Assembly: GCA_022419385.1 (NCBI GenBank)
Contig: JAJUBI010000002.1
Location: forward strand, 2,728,001-2,792,000
Reading direction: 5' to 3'
From: Paraconiothyrium sp. Pb-2020
Taxonomy: Eukaryota; Ascomycota; Dothideomycetes; Pleosporales; Didymosphaeriaceae
Length of the DNA: 64,000 nt
Positions 52,457 through 64,000 of this stretch are shown piece by piece. Made by a program: the position numbers and the translations under genes. Each line of letters begins with the position of its first letter. The first letter of the stretch is position 1. Below the pieces are notes generated by a model. That model did no database searches and had not been told where the DNA came from. It saw only the letters and a list, made by a program, of their open reading frames with translations.

Positions 52457-53077
52457 TCAATAGATCGCGGTGGTATTAAGCTTGTAGCACTTGTCTTTCG
52501 GAATCTTTTCGCCTTGGTCCCACTGTATGACAATCAGCAATCTCTCCAACACCAGACAGAATTTGCATCACCCACATGCTCATGAACACATCCATCAACC
52601 CAGCGCCAGCGATCAGTAACAGAGTATTGGGCATAGCTCATGTTGGTAGAAGCATCGAAGCACCAAGCAGAGTTGGACGCGCTACCCGCCGGTCTTCCGT
52701 TGCAGAACAGTGACCATATGGCCTGAGGACCGCTCGAGTACCCTGGATGATGTTGCTACGGGTGTCAAATCAGAGTCGCCTGGCAACAACAATCGCTAGC
52801 AATCTGTGGAATCAATACGTACGATGTAAGCGTTGTCGATAAGGGAAAACATGGTCCTCGCGTCGCCGTCAACAACGAACGCCTTGTAGAATTGATACGC
52901 TCGTTTTGCCGTCTCTTCTACGGTTACAGTGGGGTCGGGCGTGCAGATCTTTGGGGGCGATTTGTACTGGTTGCAAAGATCCTCGCCCCTTCCGTAAGAT
53001 GGTGCTTCGCATGCCGGAGCGGCAAGACCAGCGATGGGCGCTACGATCGCAACAGCAAGGAGTGTCAAGAGGCGCAT
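52457..53077 (-). CDS. Secreted SnoaL-like (NTF2-fold) protein
   Basis: Three exons: 53077..52823, 52755..52576, 52522..52457, with introns of 67 and 53 bp. All junctions are phase 0; 166 residues. The leader MRLLTLLAVAIVAPIAGLAA is a clear signal peptide. The mature part has AKRAYQFYKAFVVDGDARTM, then IDNAYIQHHPGYSSGPQAIW across the first splice. VTDRWRWVDGCVHEH is followed by WDQGEKIPKD across the second. This order (N-x-Y-I-Q-H-x-P-G, then D-R-W-R-x-V-D-G-x-x-x-E-H-W-D) is the SnoaL-like polyketide-cyclase fold seen in many fungal secreted proteins. Cys residues suit disulphides. The function is unknown; no polyketide synthase lies nearby. Confidence 0.88.
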
Positions 53078-55453
53078 GTCGGATGATGCTTGATTCTAGC
53101 AATGGGCAATTGAGTAGCAGACACTCATTCAAGGAGCCTTCTCGTTATCTATATAACAACCGCCAATGCTCGTGGCGAGAATAGATTCCACAATTTAGCT
53201 TCAGCAAGATGTTATAGAGTGTCTACTAAATCTATCATAGACGTATCAATTTCTGGCCGGAATTGTTTATTGGCTCGTCGATATGTGGAGGTCCGTAATG
53301 GATCGTATGACCAATGAGGCAGGTCGGGCTAAACCGTTTCATCCGGGTTCGGCAGATGTAGTGAACACCAAATGGTAGCCCAAGCGCGCGATAAGATGTG
53401 GAGACGCGTTTCCCACGATTGGCGAAGACGTCCGAACAATCCAAGCTGGGTATATTCGGTGACATACCCGGTATATCTGTGGAGAAAGGTAGACATTACG
53501 CTCTCGATCAGAAATCTTAGCTAACACCATTCGCTAGTGCTCAACTTCATTGATTCGATCATAGCGAAACCGTGTCTCTGCAGTCTTTGCCTTTGCCATC
53601 GTAAGAGCCAGTAATGCAGATTCGTCGTCGCCCTCTCTCCTTCTCTCCCTGTCGATTGCATTATGTGGAGCGTGAAGCGCTCTATCTTGAGCTGCGATGG
53701 ACTCCCTACTTGCCTCCTGTTTTTCTTGGCTATTTACGTGCTCCTCTTGACCTCTTCGGTGGCATGAATCACAGCATCCATTCTCTTCAAAGCATCGTTC
53801 ATTTCCTTGCAAGCACTTGGGAGTTTGTCTTTGCTTTCCTTTGTTGAAGTCTATCAGCGTAATTTACTTTCTGCGTGGCCTTATTCGCCACAAGTACCTA
53901 CTATCTCCCGAAGTCTAAACCCTAACCGTTACGCACGGTATCGTTGGTCAGACTCTCGACTTCTGTGCCTACTGTGCCCGACAGTACCCATCCCTAAACA
54001 ATGGGAGGTTTCTCTGAAGATGTCAATAGATTCTAGACTCGTGGTTTCGCCACCACGGCCAGGAACTTCGTCTCCCAGGTAGGTGATGGCTGTGTATGCC
54101 ATGATGGGTCCCTTCGAGGCATGCCGCGACAGCTACGGAATTGATGGGTTTGAAGAAGTTGGGAGAACATGCTGAGGTAAAGACGAATGTAACTACGAGG
54201 GCGAGAGCATTTTATGAAGCGCCTGACGCAGGTGTCTTGAGGAGTGAAGTCTCGCGATTGCGGCCAACGGCTCTTTGATGACGAATCACGGTCAATGTCG
54301 GTGCAACGTAGCCGGACAAACTGTTCGAGGGAGCGGTGAGAAATAGAATTGCGCTCCCTAAAAGACACGCATCTCCACCGCAAGCTCAACCTAGCCGCCG
54401 ACAATGGCGCTTCTGTCTCCACACTCCACCCGGCGATTGACTCGTAGATTTCGGCATTCGAGGTGTGATGAATTGCACCGAGATTGGCCCGTTTGGAGCT
54501 TCGCAATCAAAGCGCTCCGAAAGTCGCACCGACCCCATCATGTCTCCCTCGAATAGCCAGTGATGGTTGACACGATTACGCAGGCATTTTCTAGATTCAA
54601 TTCCATCGAACGAGTGAGGGCGGTCTAACCAGGACGGAAGTTGACCGAGATGTCTTGGCATGCATCTCACGACGGAATCTGGCCGTACGCTAGAATGGGT
54701 GTGCATCTGGTGAGGTGGGCTTCCTCGATGGCAGGCCGTGGTTGCGCTCTCCGCAGATTCCTCGCGCCTCGTCGAGACACGCTCAGAGTCAGGCACAGCG
54801 GCTGGGTCGCTGGATCGCAGACGACCATGCGGCTCCTTGGACGGGAGCCAGCTAGTCAGTAGCGTCTGCGCCTTGCGAGCATTTTGCGGACGCTGGGCCT
54901 CTTTATCGAGCGGGCGGACTCCGGCCGCGTGTTGAGGGTGCCAAGCAGAGGTGCGGGGATGGAACAGGTGTTGCGCCGTATCACAAGCCTCGCCCAGCAG
55001 TCATGCTCGGGCTGTCCGACGGGTCAAGCTCCACTTGTGCACCTTGTCCAAAGCTTCCCTGCTCACGCGCCATGGTCTCGGCATTGCAACCCAAGTGCCA
55101 TCGCTACACCAGGCGTGCCTCGTTGCGAATGATTTTGCGGAGGACTCCGCCCTATGCGGGGCCACACTGTGGGATGCTTCCAAGAACCTGGAGAAATCCT
55201 AGCACCACGCGCCCGTCTTTTCCCTTTTGCGATCCCGCTCCGCCTGTCACCCCAGAGTGGGAACCCGTCCATGTCGTATAAAGCCTTGCCCACCCCTCCG
55301 CTTCGGACGCTGTAGCTGGACTTGCGTGACTGTAAATCTGCGCTCCCTTGGTAAGCTGGTACGAGTGTGCCCCCGCTTGTCAACCTACCCTCCTCCCCTC
55401 GCCGCGACACCCTTCGAAAGCAGTCCTTCATCGGCTGTGGACTCCTCGACACC
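53078..55453. other. Intergenic, 2.4 kb
   Basis: The longest spacer. A minus-strand stretch 54800-54030 is open in overlapping frames with some protein-like wording, but has no start, motif or splice signals. A single CCCTAA-like word near 53920 is not a telomere array. A region from about 54640 to 55300 is GC-rich and open on both strands. No gene supported. The promoter of the sugar transporter lies at the right end. Confidence 0.4.
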
Positions 55454-57167
55454 ATGTGGAACCCATGGAGAGAAAATCTGAAAGACACACCCAGAGAGTC
55501 ACTCAACTGGAGGCTGTGGTATGGCGTCTTCGGTAAGGCATGCCCCTCCCAAGACGAACATCAACAGCTAACGTATTCTTGCAGTCTTCGGATTGATGGG
55601 CGCCGCGCGAGGTATCGATGAAGGTCTCATCGGCACCACCGCAGAGCTCGACCCCTTCATCAAGAAGTTTGGCCTGGAAGACCCAAACAAGTCTGAGCAT
55701 GAAAAGGCCGAACTGCTGTCCAACATCACATCCATGGTCCAGATGGGCTCCATCCTGGGCGCCCTCGTCGCTTTCTACTTGACCGACAAGATTGGACGTA
55801 TCTGGGCTGTGCGCCAGCTTTGTGTCCTCTGGGTCCTTGGAATCGCAATCTTCCTCGGCAGCGCTTCGACCGGAAGCGTTGGCATGATATATGCGGGACG
55901 ATTCATCGCCGGTATTGGTATCGGACAGACCACCGTCGTAGCTCCTACATACCTGGCCGAGACTGCTCCCAGGGCCATCCGTGGTCTTTGCGTGTGTGCG
56001 TTCGCTGGTGCAGTCTATCTCGGTATCATGCTGGCTTACTTTGCTTCTTGGGGATCTTCCATCCACATCTCGAGCGAGACGGATGCGCAATGGCTGGTAC
56101 CAAACAGCATGCACCTCATGTTCGCCGGCATCATCTTCACTCTCTCATTCCTCAGCAAAGAGTCGCCGCGTTGGCTCATCAAGGTCGGGCGCCATGAGGA
56201 GGCTCTGAAGAACTTGACACTCCTGCGCCAGCTTCCCGCCGACCACCCATACATTGTGTCGGAAGTTCTGGACATCAACGACCAGCTGAACCGCGAGCGG
56301 GAGGCCACCATGGGCACGTCATGGCTAGGCCCCATCCGCGAAATGTTCTCCAGCAAGGCCAACCTCTACCGAATCCAGCTCAGTATCTTCTCGCAACTCC
56401 TCAGTCAGTGGTCCGGCGCGAACTCCATCACCATTTACGCTCCCCAGTACTTTGAGATGATGGGCACGACCGGCCAAAGGGAGAAGCTCTTCGCTACCGC
56501 AATTTTCGGCCTGGTCAAGCTTATCTCATCGCTGCTCTGCGCCTTCGTGCTCATCGACTACATTGGGCGTAAGCGCGCCCTTTCAAGCGGTATTACGCTC
56601 CAGCTCATTGCCATGCTCTACATGGCAATTTTCCTCTTCATCGATAACAGCGTCGGTGATGCCGACGCCCCTCAATCCGCCAGCATGAAGGGAGCTGCAA
56701 AAGGTGCAATTTTCTTCATCTATGTTTCTGGCTTTGGGTGGGCCCTAGGTTGGAACAGTATCCAATATCTCATCAACTCGGAAATCTATCCTCTAAGACT
56801 CCGTGCCCTGGGTGGCAGTTTCGCCATGACCTTCCACTTCGTCAACCAGTACGGCAACTCGAAGGCTGTCCCGCTCATGTTCATCGCCATGACCCATGGC
56901 GGCACTATGCTGTTCTTTAGCATCGTCACAGCTATCGGTCTTGTTTGGGTGTGGTTCTTCTTGCCCGAGACCAGTGGAAAGAGTCTCGAAGCTATGGACG
57001 AGCTATTCAACCTGCCATGGTACCTTATTGGACGCAAGGGAGCAGAAATGACAAAGGGTCATGGTGGATTATCCGAGGTTCTCGATACCGAAGGCGAGAA
57101 GGCGGTTGGTGTGCAGATGGAGGAGGTACCGGGTGCACAGAGGAGAAGTGCGGAGCACAGAGTTTGA
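55454..57167 (+). CDS. MFS sugar transporter
   Basis: Exon 1 55454-55532 (MWNPWRENLKDTPRESLNWR), intron 55533-55584 (52 bp), exon 2 55585-57167; 553 residues. It has the usual twelve membrane helices and sugar-porter signatures: YLTDKIGRIWAVR after helix 2, AGRFIAGIGIGQTTVVAPTY, SKESPRWLIKVGRHEEA in the central loop, DYIGRKRALSSG after helix 8, and PETSGKSLEAMDELF at the end. Proton-coupled hexose, quinate or related sugar import at the plasma membrane is expected; the substrate cannot be decided. The N terminus resembles fungal quinate/monosaccharide carriers. It stands alone, with long spacers both sides. Confidence 0.93.
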
Positions 57168-58791
57168 GGGCTCTAGGAGTTGTGAATAGTGTGGTAGCGG
57201 AAGATGGAAAAGGAAAATGTCCATGTTCGGCTGCCACGACGTACGACATGATAACGTTACTTATGAATGCAACGATCACTTGTCAATCTCGCACTGTGCT
57301 CAAGCGATACAGCAAACAAGATCATCCGCTGTGGCATTTTGTCCAAGACTACTAGAGGTTAAGTTGATTCCAGGCACTATGTTATCAAAAGCTTCCCTGC
57401 ATGTTGGTTGGTTATGATAGTAACTCGTGGAAGGGCATTGCTTGGACTGCTCCTTCCGGTTGACTTACACTGTAGAACCCCCAGATAGGCCCGTCGTCGT
57501 CACGGATAAGCTGTAGATTATACGGTGAACGCTTCAAATAATGAAGCACCTAGAGTTGCCCAGCATACTCTTGCTGAAGTTGCAGCTGGATCAGTAGATA
57601 GACTGGCTATTCGACAAAGGTATGGGTCAGTAGGCGCTGCCTCGCCGCGGTTCCGGAATGGACCCTGGGGTACCAGAGGTAGGTAACAGTTGGCCGGGGA
57701 GCGTTTCGCAACGTGATCACGGTGAGGTGAGTCTGTCGCCGGTGCATACCATTGGTGGACGCTGCAGCCTGGCAAGGTTGGTGCACTTGTATGTAGCCAT
57801 AAGCGGCCTTATGTACTAAGGTAAGGGACGTCGAGAGCATATGGGGTGTGTTTGGTGCCTGCCAATCTTTTCCACGTTCATATCGCACAACGCGAGACGC
57901 ATCATAGATAGTGGAGATCACATTGCAGCATACCCCGTGCTGGATCTATTCATAGCACCGTGCACTGGGCGGCTCTTGATGCGCTCAGCCCTGACGTTTC
58001 AGGTCTGCGCAACGCTTCAGGACGCGGTGCCTGGCTGAATGAGGTCGAAGAGATGATTGGATGGCGCATGCGGCAGGGCACAAGGCGCAACGCTTCCGTC
58101 TTCGCAGAAATATGCTACCGCGCGTCTCCAGGGCGCACAAAGAACGTGGTTTTCAATTTCGCGCTGCAAGGCGCAAGCCATGCAGGGGCGCGAATGCGCT
58201 GGCAAGCATAGAGGCGAGACGGGCCTGGGTCGTGTGAGATCGCGCTATATGAAATGCACAGCAAAGATAAGGAGTCGCTGCAAGGTGGCGGCGATGGACG
58301 CTTGAACACACTGTAGCTCCAAGAAGCACCGAAGCTGACGAAAGCGTGTCTCGAAGGACTTGGAATCTGACTCTCGGTGTGTCCAGGGTTCCGAGTCGAC
58401 CGTCGCATGGTTGTGCTGGGTGGAGGTGGCAAGGGCTTGGCTAGAGCCGGTAGCGTCGAGCGCCTTCGAACTGTCTCAGTCTCGTCGACAACGATACGAC
58501 CACCAGCGCAGCTCCCTCCTGTCCGCCAGCACCCTTTCTAACGACCCGCCGACGCTGCACTTATCGTCGCTGGCGTCTCTTCTCATATCGCATCCCTCAT
58601 CGCTACCGTCCAACTGCTTCTCTCGGCACATTCGCGTCTGTACGTCACCAGTCACTTGGCTGGCCCCCGCTGGCTTCGCGAGCCGTCCTCCGGGGCACCG
58701 CCTACCGCAGGCACGTCCGCCGCCAGTCATCCACCCGAGGACCAATTCACGACCACCTCCCGACGGGTTCACAACACACAGGCTATTGATA
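57168..58791. other. Intergenic, 1.6 kb
   Basis: 3' region of the sugar transporter and promoter of the SPRY gene. The frame of the next gene is open upstream to about 58360 but without protein character before the ATG at 58792. No RNA gene or small gene supported. Confidence 0.4.
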
Positions 58792-60505
58792 ATGTCGGCG
58801 CCGGACGCCCAGCGGGTGCTTTCGCCGTCAACAACGCTCTATAGGAAGTACCACAGCTCGCAAACCCAGTCTGCGCGACCAGCCGACGTGCACGAGTTTA
58901 CACAAGGCACCTACCATGACCCCGTGCGGATACAGGACAGCATGCGGGCCCAGGGCAACATCAGCGACCTGTCTTCAACGGTCAAAGGCATCATGATCGG
59001 CATCTTCTCAGTCCTGGGCGCTGCTGGATTCGTGCTCATCATCGCCGCCATCGTGTATTACTTCCGATATACCCAGCAAGGCCGCATCTTTCTAGACAGG
59101 TTATCGCGGCCGGGAGAGTACGATGATGAGCAGCAGTTTGCGAAAGAAGAGGCCGAGGCGCTTGAGGACATGGACGACCTACAAAGAACGGAATACTTAC
59201 GGGCAAAAGGTAACCCATGCCACAGATCACAGAGGCGCTATGTCTGCGGCCATTATTGACATCTTGCAGCGTTCATTCAAGCCAACCCGCCAGAATCCGT
59301 CCAGACCGACATTTCCTTGTCGCAGTTTTTGGCGATACAAGAGAAGGGCGTGTCTGCCTGGGAGTTTGAGCCAGAATTAGAGATTGCGAACTGTTTTGTT
59401 GAAGGCCGGACTGAGATAGAGTTTTTCGACTCGGAATGCAGCGTGCAGAGCAACCTACCGATACCGAAGCAGAATGAGGTTTACTACTGGGAGGCCAAGA
59501 TTTACGACAAGCCGGACACTACCAGCCTTGCTATCGGTGTAACTACAAAGCCGTACCCATTGTTTAGGCTCCCTGGTACGTTCTACTCAGTCCCATACTG
59601 TTCCTACTGCTAACGCTGATACAGGCTTCCACAAATACTCGATAGCGTATACGTCTCACGGGTCGCGGCGACATAATCAACCCTTCACACCTACATCCTA
59701 TGGGCCTGCATACGTTCAAGGCGACGTTATTGGCGTTGGGTACAGACCTCGCACAGGCACGATCTTCTTCACGCGCAATGGAAAGAAACTAGACGATGTG
59801 GCACATGGCCTTAAGACTCAGAATTTCTTCCCGACTGTTGGTGCCAACGGACCCTGTCAAGTACATGTCAACTTCGGCCAAATGGGATTCGTTTTCATCG
59901 AAGCGAACGTGAAGAAGTGGGGTCTGGCTCCCATGACAGGCAGTTTGGCGCCTCCACCTCCATATGGCAGCGAACAAGGGTCTATATTGCTCGACAGCGG
60001 CCGGGAAGGGGTAAGAGAAGGGATGGCCGGGAATTACATATCCGCTGGGTTTGGGCATGGACGGACAAGCAGCCAACAAATGCGACTCGGTCGGCACCAA
60101 CCCACAAGTCCTGGTCCGCAGCGTAGCCCAACCGATATCTCCTTGGCACAGCTAAGCCTGGTAGATTCAAATGAAGAGTACGATGTGGGTGAGGGTACGA
60201 GCGCAGAGGCGGCCAGACACGAGGCTGTGCATGGCCTCGGGTTCCTGCAACCCAGCGATCTACCTCCAGAGTATACCAGCCCCGTAGGCTCTCCCAACAT
60301 CAGCAGCGCAACTAGCCACGCCGATAGCTACTGGGAGGAACGTGCTCCTCTCATGCAAGCTCCGCAACAACGACACGCTCGACAAGCCAGTCCGCCTATA
60401 CCGACCTACGACGCCGCGGTGCGCGATTCACCTGCACCAGAACTGCCCCAGGTGCGCGTCCGCAGTGCCACAGAGACCTCGCGGACACGGAGAGGTCGTA
60501 ACTAG
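58792..60505 (+). CDS. SSH4/EAR1-type SPRY-domain Rsp5 adaptor
   Basis: Exons 58792-59209, 59270-59575 and 59625-60505; introns of 60 and 49 bp; 534 residues. One membrane helix (GIMIGIFSVLGAAGFVLIIA) lies near residue 70, followed by basic and acidic juxtamembrane sequence. The SPRY domain spans about residues 170-310: GVSAWEFEPELEIANCFVEG, VYYWEAKIYDKP, GFHKYSIAYTSHG, GDVIGVGYRPRTGTIFFTRN. Two PY motifs, APPPPYG and DLPPEYTS, are present in the C-terminal region. This layout is that of Ssh4/Ear1, endosome/vacuole membrane adaptors that recruit the ubiquitin ligase Rsp5 to cargo permeases. The C-terminal 200 residues are disordered. Confidence 0.93.
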
Positions 60506-62493
60506 TCATAACCATAAAGCTTGTGTGGGCATTGCCTCTCATACCTTATATTTCTTGTCTCTTTTGTTATTTGGTGACAATCTGGTCACCACAGCGTTCA
60601 CGGATCTAACTATACCCAATCTCTCACACTCGCATATCATCTCCTCGGTCACCTCAGAGCTCTCGGAATGAACGGAAAGGGCAGGAATAAGGGGGTTGTC
60701 GAGCCTGCATAGCAGCAGGAACTGTGTATCAAAGAGCGATTCAGCACGATTCCAGCATGCTTTGTACATGTAATTGAAGACCGAAGCAGTCTTACTTGCT
60801 TTTCCTTGTGTTTTGGCGTCGAAGCGTGCATAGGTGGGGTCTTTCAGGTATACGGCGTCACTTCGAGCACACGAATGGGAATGATGGAGTTTCAGAAGGC
60901 GTTGGTTGGAACGAGGTTGGAGACCTACATGCAAACCTATCATCGGCAGCTTTGCTTAGCCCAGCACTGTATACTGTTATTGTTATACCTTTCACGCACG
61001 ACACACCCCGACTTGCCATGAACTACTTTCGAACCAAGTCTGAACATTTATTCAATTGCCACGGAATGGCTCAACAGTGAGGCGATTTTGATTATGATTC
61101 CGGTATTTACAGATTCGAAGCAAAGCAAAGGGAATGGGCATGTCTCGACAAATAATTACGAAAGTCCGGCAAGGAAATAGCGCGGCTCCGTACTCAAAGA
61201 TTGCCGAGTGGAAGGTCTTCTGGTCTCGTACGAACCACGAAAACGTGGTGTATCCAGCTCAAGGTCTGCTGATGGAAACAGCGGATCGAGCGAGGCAGGA
61301 GACTGAGTATTAGATTGGAGATCTTAGCAGAATCTATGTTGTGAACAAGAAGGATGATGGTTTGAGGGCGCAGTACGACGACCTGTTTGAGCCTTCGTCC
61401 ATATCGATGCAGCAATGGTGCGAAACGCGGTCTCGTGGCTCGTGGAGAGCGAAGGTTTTGCGGAACGAGCTAGTTAGTCAGCTGCGCTTGCTGTGATAGG
61501 CTAGTGATCTCTTGCAGGGAAGCAGCACTCTTTTCACTCCATTTTCTTGTGCACAACTTCTACATGGCAGCACATGATTTTGTCAATCCGTTTCGATAGT
61601 ATCACGGCTGGAGTGTTACCAAGATGCCCCGTCCATTCTGTGCTGGCACGAACAGAGCCGCGACGGAACACACTACAAGTCAAGCAGAGCTATGAGAGGA
61701 GTATCATACTCAACTTCTTAGTGGCATGGGTATGCTTGGGAGAATTCCATGACAGCTGACTGGCCATATCAGTACCGCATCAATTACACTCGAAGATCTA
61801 CAAGATGATGCTTTGAGCTTGATTCGCACGAGGCAACAAGGCTCGCTGCTTTGCGAAGGTCATCCGGAAGGCTTTCACTGCAGGTGGACATCGGAATCTA
61901 CAATCTGCACTGCATGTTTACAAGTACCTCATTCAAGTATAGCGGTCTCACAGTTTCACGATCGATTATGGCTTCGAATGTCCGCAAGCGGAAACCGCTA
62001 GGATATAGTCGAGTTAGCGTTATAACGTCGATTCTTTTTACGTCACAAATTCTCTTCGAACTCAGCACACTGCCGTTAAGTGGGTCTAACAACGAATAAA
62101 GTGAAGTTCTTGGGCCAAGGCGCCGCGGGTGCTCAAGCTTTGGTTATGCGCTAATCCTTCAGTGACATAAGATGCCCGGGCGAACACGTTCACGTCCCTT
62201 CTTGAAGGCTTTGCGCGTCGTACCAAGAGTTGTCAAAGTGTACATTGTGGACGTGCCGTTGGTATATCTACCTTTGACAGAGCTTCACGAGGGCCATCGG
62301 ACTGCTGCGGTGTCTATCATTCACTGACGTTTGAATCGAAAAGCCAACAAAAGATATAAGACTGGGGTAACTCGTGGCAACCACGCTTGAATCCTTGACC
62401 AACAACACATGGATCTAACTGTGGCTCGGGGGGTGTAGGTGACAACTTGCAAGGCGTACGCCCTTGATTTCTTGATCTTCAACCTCCTTCGCC
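60506..62493. other. Intergenic, 2.0 kb
   Basis: Short frames only on both strands. Nothing resembling tRNA (no GGTTCGAATCC box B) or a decayed gene was recognised. The promoter of the MFS gene lies at the right end. Confidence 0.4.
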
Positions 62494-64000
62494 ATGTCAA
62501 CGTTCACCACGCGAACTCTGACAACGAAGTCCACACCTGCAAACGATTCAGACGCGGGCAGCATAACCTGGGATGGACCGGATGACTCAGGAAATCCTTT
62601 CAATTTCTCCCACGCCAAGAAATGGAGAGTCACTCTTCTGGCTTGCTTTATGACCTTTGTTATCCAGATGAACGGCACATCCATGACAAGTGCGGCTGAG
62701 CAGATCAACGAGAGCTTCCATGTCAGCGACGAGAGCTTTCCGCACTCATATTGGCCTGTATTTTCCTGGACCTTGAGTGGAGCGGCTGCCCCTATGCTTG
62801 GTTTGCCGCTCATGGAACACTTTGGCGTGAGGTGGAGCTACATGGCAAGCAAAAAGTCTCTGAAAAAGCCAGCAAGGACTAACCCGATATCATAGATCAT
62901 CTACGCAGTTCTGATCATTTTCCTCATCCCGCAAGCAGTCGCGCAGAACTTTGCTACCCTGATTGTGACGAGAATCTTCACTGGTGGATGTTCCGCTACG
63001 CTTGCCAATATCACGGGTGGGATCCTGAGTGACATATGGAGAGATGGGAGAGCTAAAAGCTTCGGCACTTCTCTATTCATCTGGGGGCTTCTTGCAGGAC
63101 TGAATATGGGACCTGTTATCGGGAGCGTCATTGTTCATTACACTACTTGGCGTTGGTAAGTGTACTCAACCTCGCAAGGATATATAATGTCGCTAAATGG
63201 GCGCAGGATCTTCTACTCTCAGATCGCATTTTACAGCGCGATGTTCCCCATCCTCTATTTCGGTCTCCCCGAAGTACGACCAGACGTTATCCTCACCCAA
63301 CGAGCACGTAACCTGCGCAAGGCTACGAAATTCAGCGTCTACGCCGAGGCAGAGAAACAACATATCAATCTAGGAGAAATACTCCGGCAGACGGTGGTCC
63401 GTCCGACGAAAATGCTGTGTACGGAAGCAGTGGTGTTTTCCTTCGGCATGTGGTCTGCTTTCTGCGTTGGCACTGCGTATATGTTCACTCAATCCATTGT
63501 ACAGGTGTACGCGGTGCTTTACGGGTGGACATATTACCCCACAGGGCTCATCCAGTGCGCGCTTGTTGTGGGAGAGATCATAGGCCTGATAGCATCACTC
63601 GGCCAGGATGAGCTATATTTTCGCTCTGCTCGAAAAAACACTGAGGAACCGGGAGCACCTATACCCGAAGCCCGCCTGTACCTCAGCATACCTGCCTCAT
63701 TCGTCGGTCTCGCGGGCGGTCTGTTTTACTTCGCCTGGACGTCTTATTCTTCCATCGCTTGGATAGTACCAACCATCGCATTGGGGTTGGTGGGTTTCGG
63801 CATGTTCTGCTCTGTTACTGCTGTCACTACTTATATTCTCGATGCATATGCCAAATACGCAGCGAGCGCCATTGCAGGCGCAGCTTTTCTGGAGAACATC
63901 CTTGCTGCGTTTCTGCCCCTCGCAACGCAGAGTATGTATCGGGGGTTGGGTTTTCACTGGGCGAGCTCACTGTTAGGGTTCCTCGCTTTGGGATTGAGCT
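62494..64000 (+). CDS. DHA1-type MFS transporter, cut by the window end
   Basis: Exons 62494-62844, 62896-63155 and 63207->64000. The first intron (62845-62895, 51 bp) has a GC donor (ATG|GCAAGC) and a normal branch and acceptor (CTAAC...CATAG). Without removing it the protein would end after 133 residues; with it the helix continues as WSYMIIYAVLIIFLIPQAVA. The second intron is 63156-63206. At least 468 residues are seen. Motifs of the drug:H+ antiporter-1 type are present: NFSHAKKWRVTLL, NFATLIVTRIFTGGCSATLA, GILSDIWRDGRAKS and GLNMGPVIGSVI. Members export drugs, polyamines or toxic metabolites at the plasma membrane; the substrate is unknown. The C terminus is outside the window. Confidence 0.9.

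Noticed and set aside
53915..53930. CCCTAA telomere-like word
   Set aside because: Only about one and a half units; expected by chance and not an interstitial telomere array.
54030..54800. Minus-strand frames of 136 and 157 codons
   Set aside because: Some protein-like wording but no start, splice or family pattern; not enough to call a gene or a relic.
1..64000. tRNA, rRNA, CRISPR arrays and transposons
   Set aside because: No B-box (GGTTCGAATCC-like) paired with an A-box, no rRNA-like blocks, no spaced identical repeats, no transposase or reverse-transcriptase motifs and no long terminal repeats were seen by eye. A tRNA or repeat-masking program would be the decisive test.

Overview
The window is nuclear DNA of a filamentous ascomycete (Pezizomycotina), probably a Dothideomycete. 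Genes are monocistronic and on both strands. Introns are mostly 43-70 bp with GT...AG ends, and spacers run from about 0.1 to 2.4 kb. Protein types include GH55 glucanase, HET domain, BYS1-like, SnoaL-like secreted and DOMON/b561 families. The class is an inference from protein resemblance, not a measured phylogeny.

Layout. 1-5.8 kb: 5' end of a BYS1-like secreted protein; a compact PCNA-binding (PIP-box) protein with an XPA-C-like tail; a 10-bp minisatellite; a decayed secreted-protein locus; an App1-type phosphatidate phosphatase. 6.7-10.6 kb: a VHS/GAT trafficking protein and an OSGIN-like FAD protein. 12.3-15.1 kb: a small orphan, a possible BTB relic and a DOMON/cytochrome b561 gene with a broken 5' half. 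16.8-22.1 kb: a glutamine-rich conserved protein with two frame breaks, then the WDR8/WRAP73 homologue. 22.3-27.1 kb: four small genes and a GNAT acetyltransferase. 27.5-28.8 kb: a wrecked HET gene. 29.3-34.7 kb: PUS7 and a GH55 exo-beta-1,3-glucanase. 36.4-38.7 kb: a PLP aminotransferase with several frame breaks. 40.0-48.3 kb: a large conserved fungal protein, sideroflexin FSF1 and the ER Hsp70 LHS1 (ends HDEL). 48.8-53.1 kb: a MOSC/FNR/2Fe-2S fusion oxidoreductase, an NTF2-like protein and a secreted SnoaL-like protein. 55.5-64 kb: a sugar transporter, an SSH4/EAR1-type SPRY adaptor and a DHA1-type MFS transporter cut by the window edge.

There is no operon or evident biosynthetic cluster. 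Most intact genes are housekeeping: RNA pseudouridylation, ER folding, mitochondrial serine transport, vesicle and ubiquitin adaptors, spindle-pole protein. The accessory material (secreted proteins, transporters, HET, BTB, aminotransferase) sits in the long spacers and is often broken. Several breaks, notably in the glutamine-rich gene and the aminotransferase, would be repaired by adding one base to a short G, C or T run. That makes a sequencing undercall a real alternative to pseudogenisation.

The most unusual intact product is the 268-residue protein at 1338-2144. It combines a textbook PIP box, a nuclear signal, a charged coiled coil and an XPA-C-like DNA-binding tail, without an XPA zinc finger.
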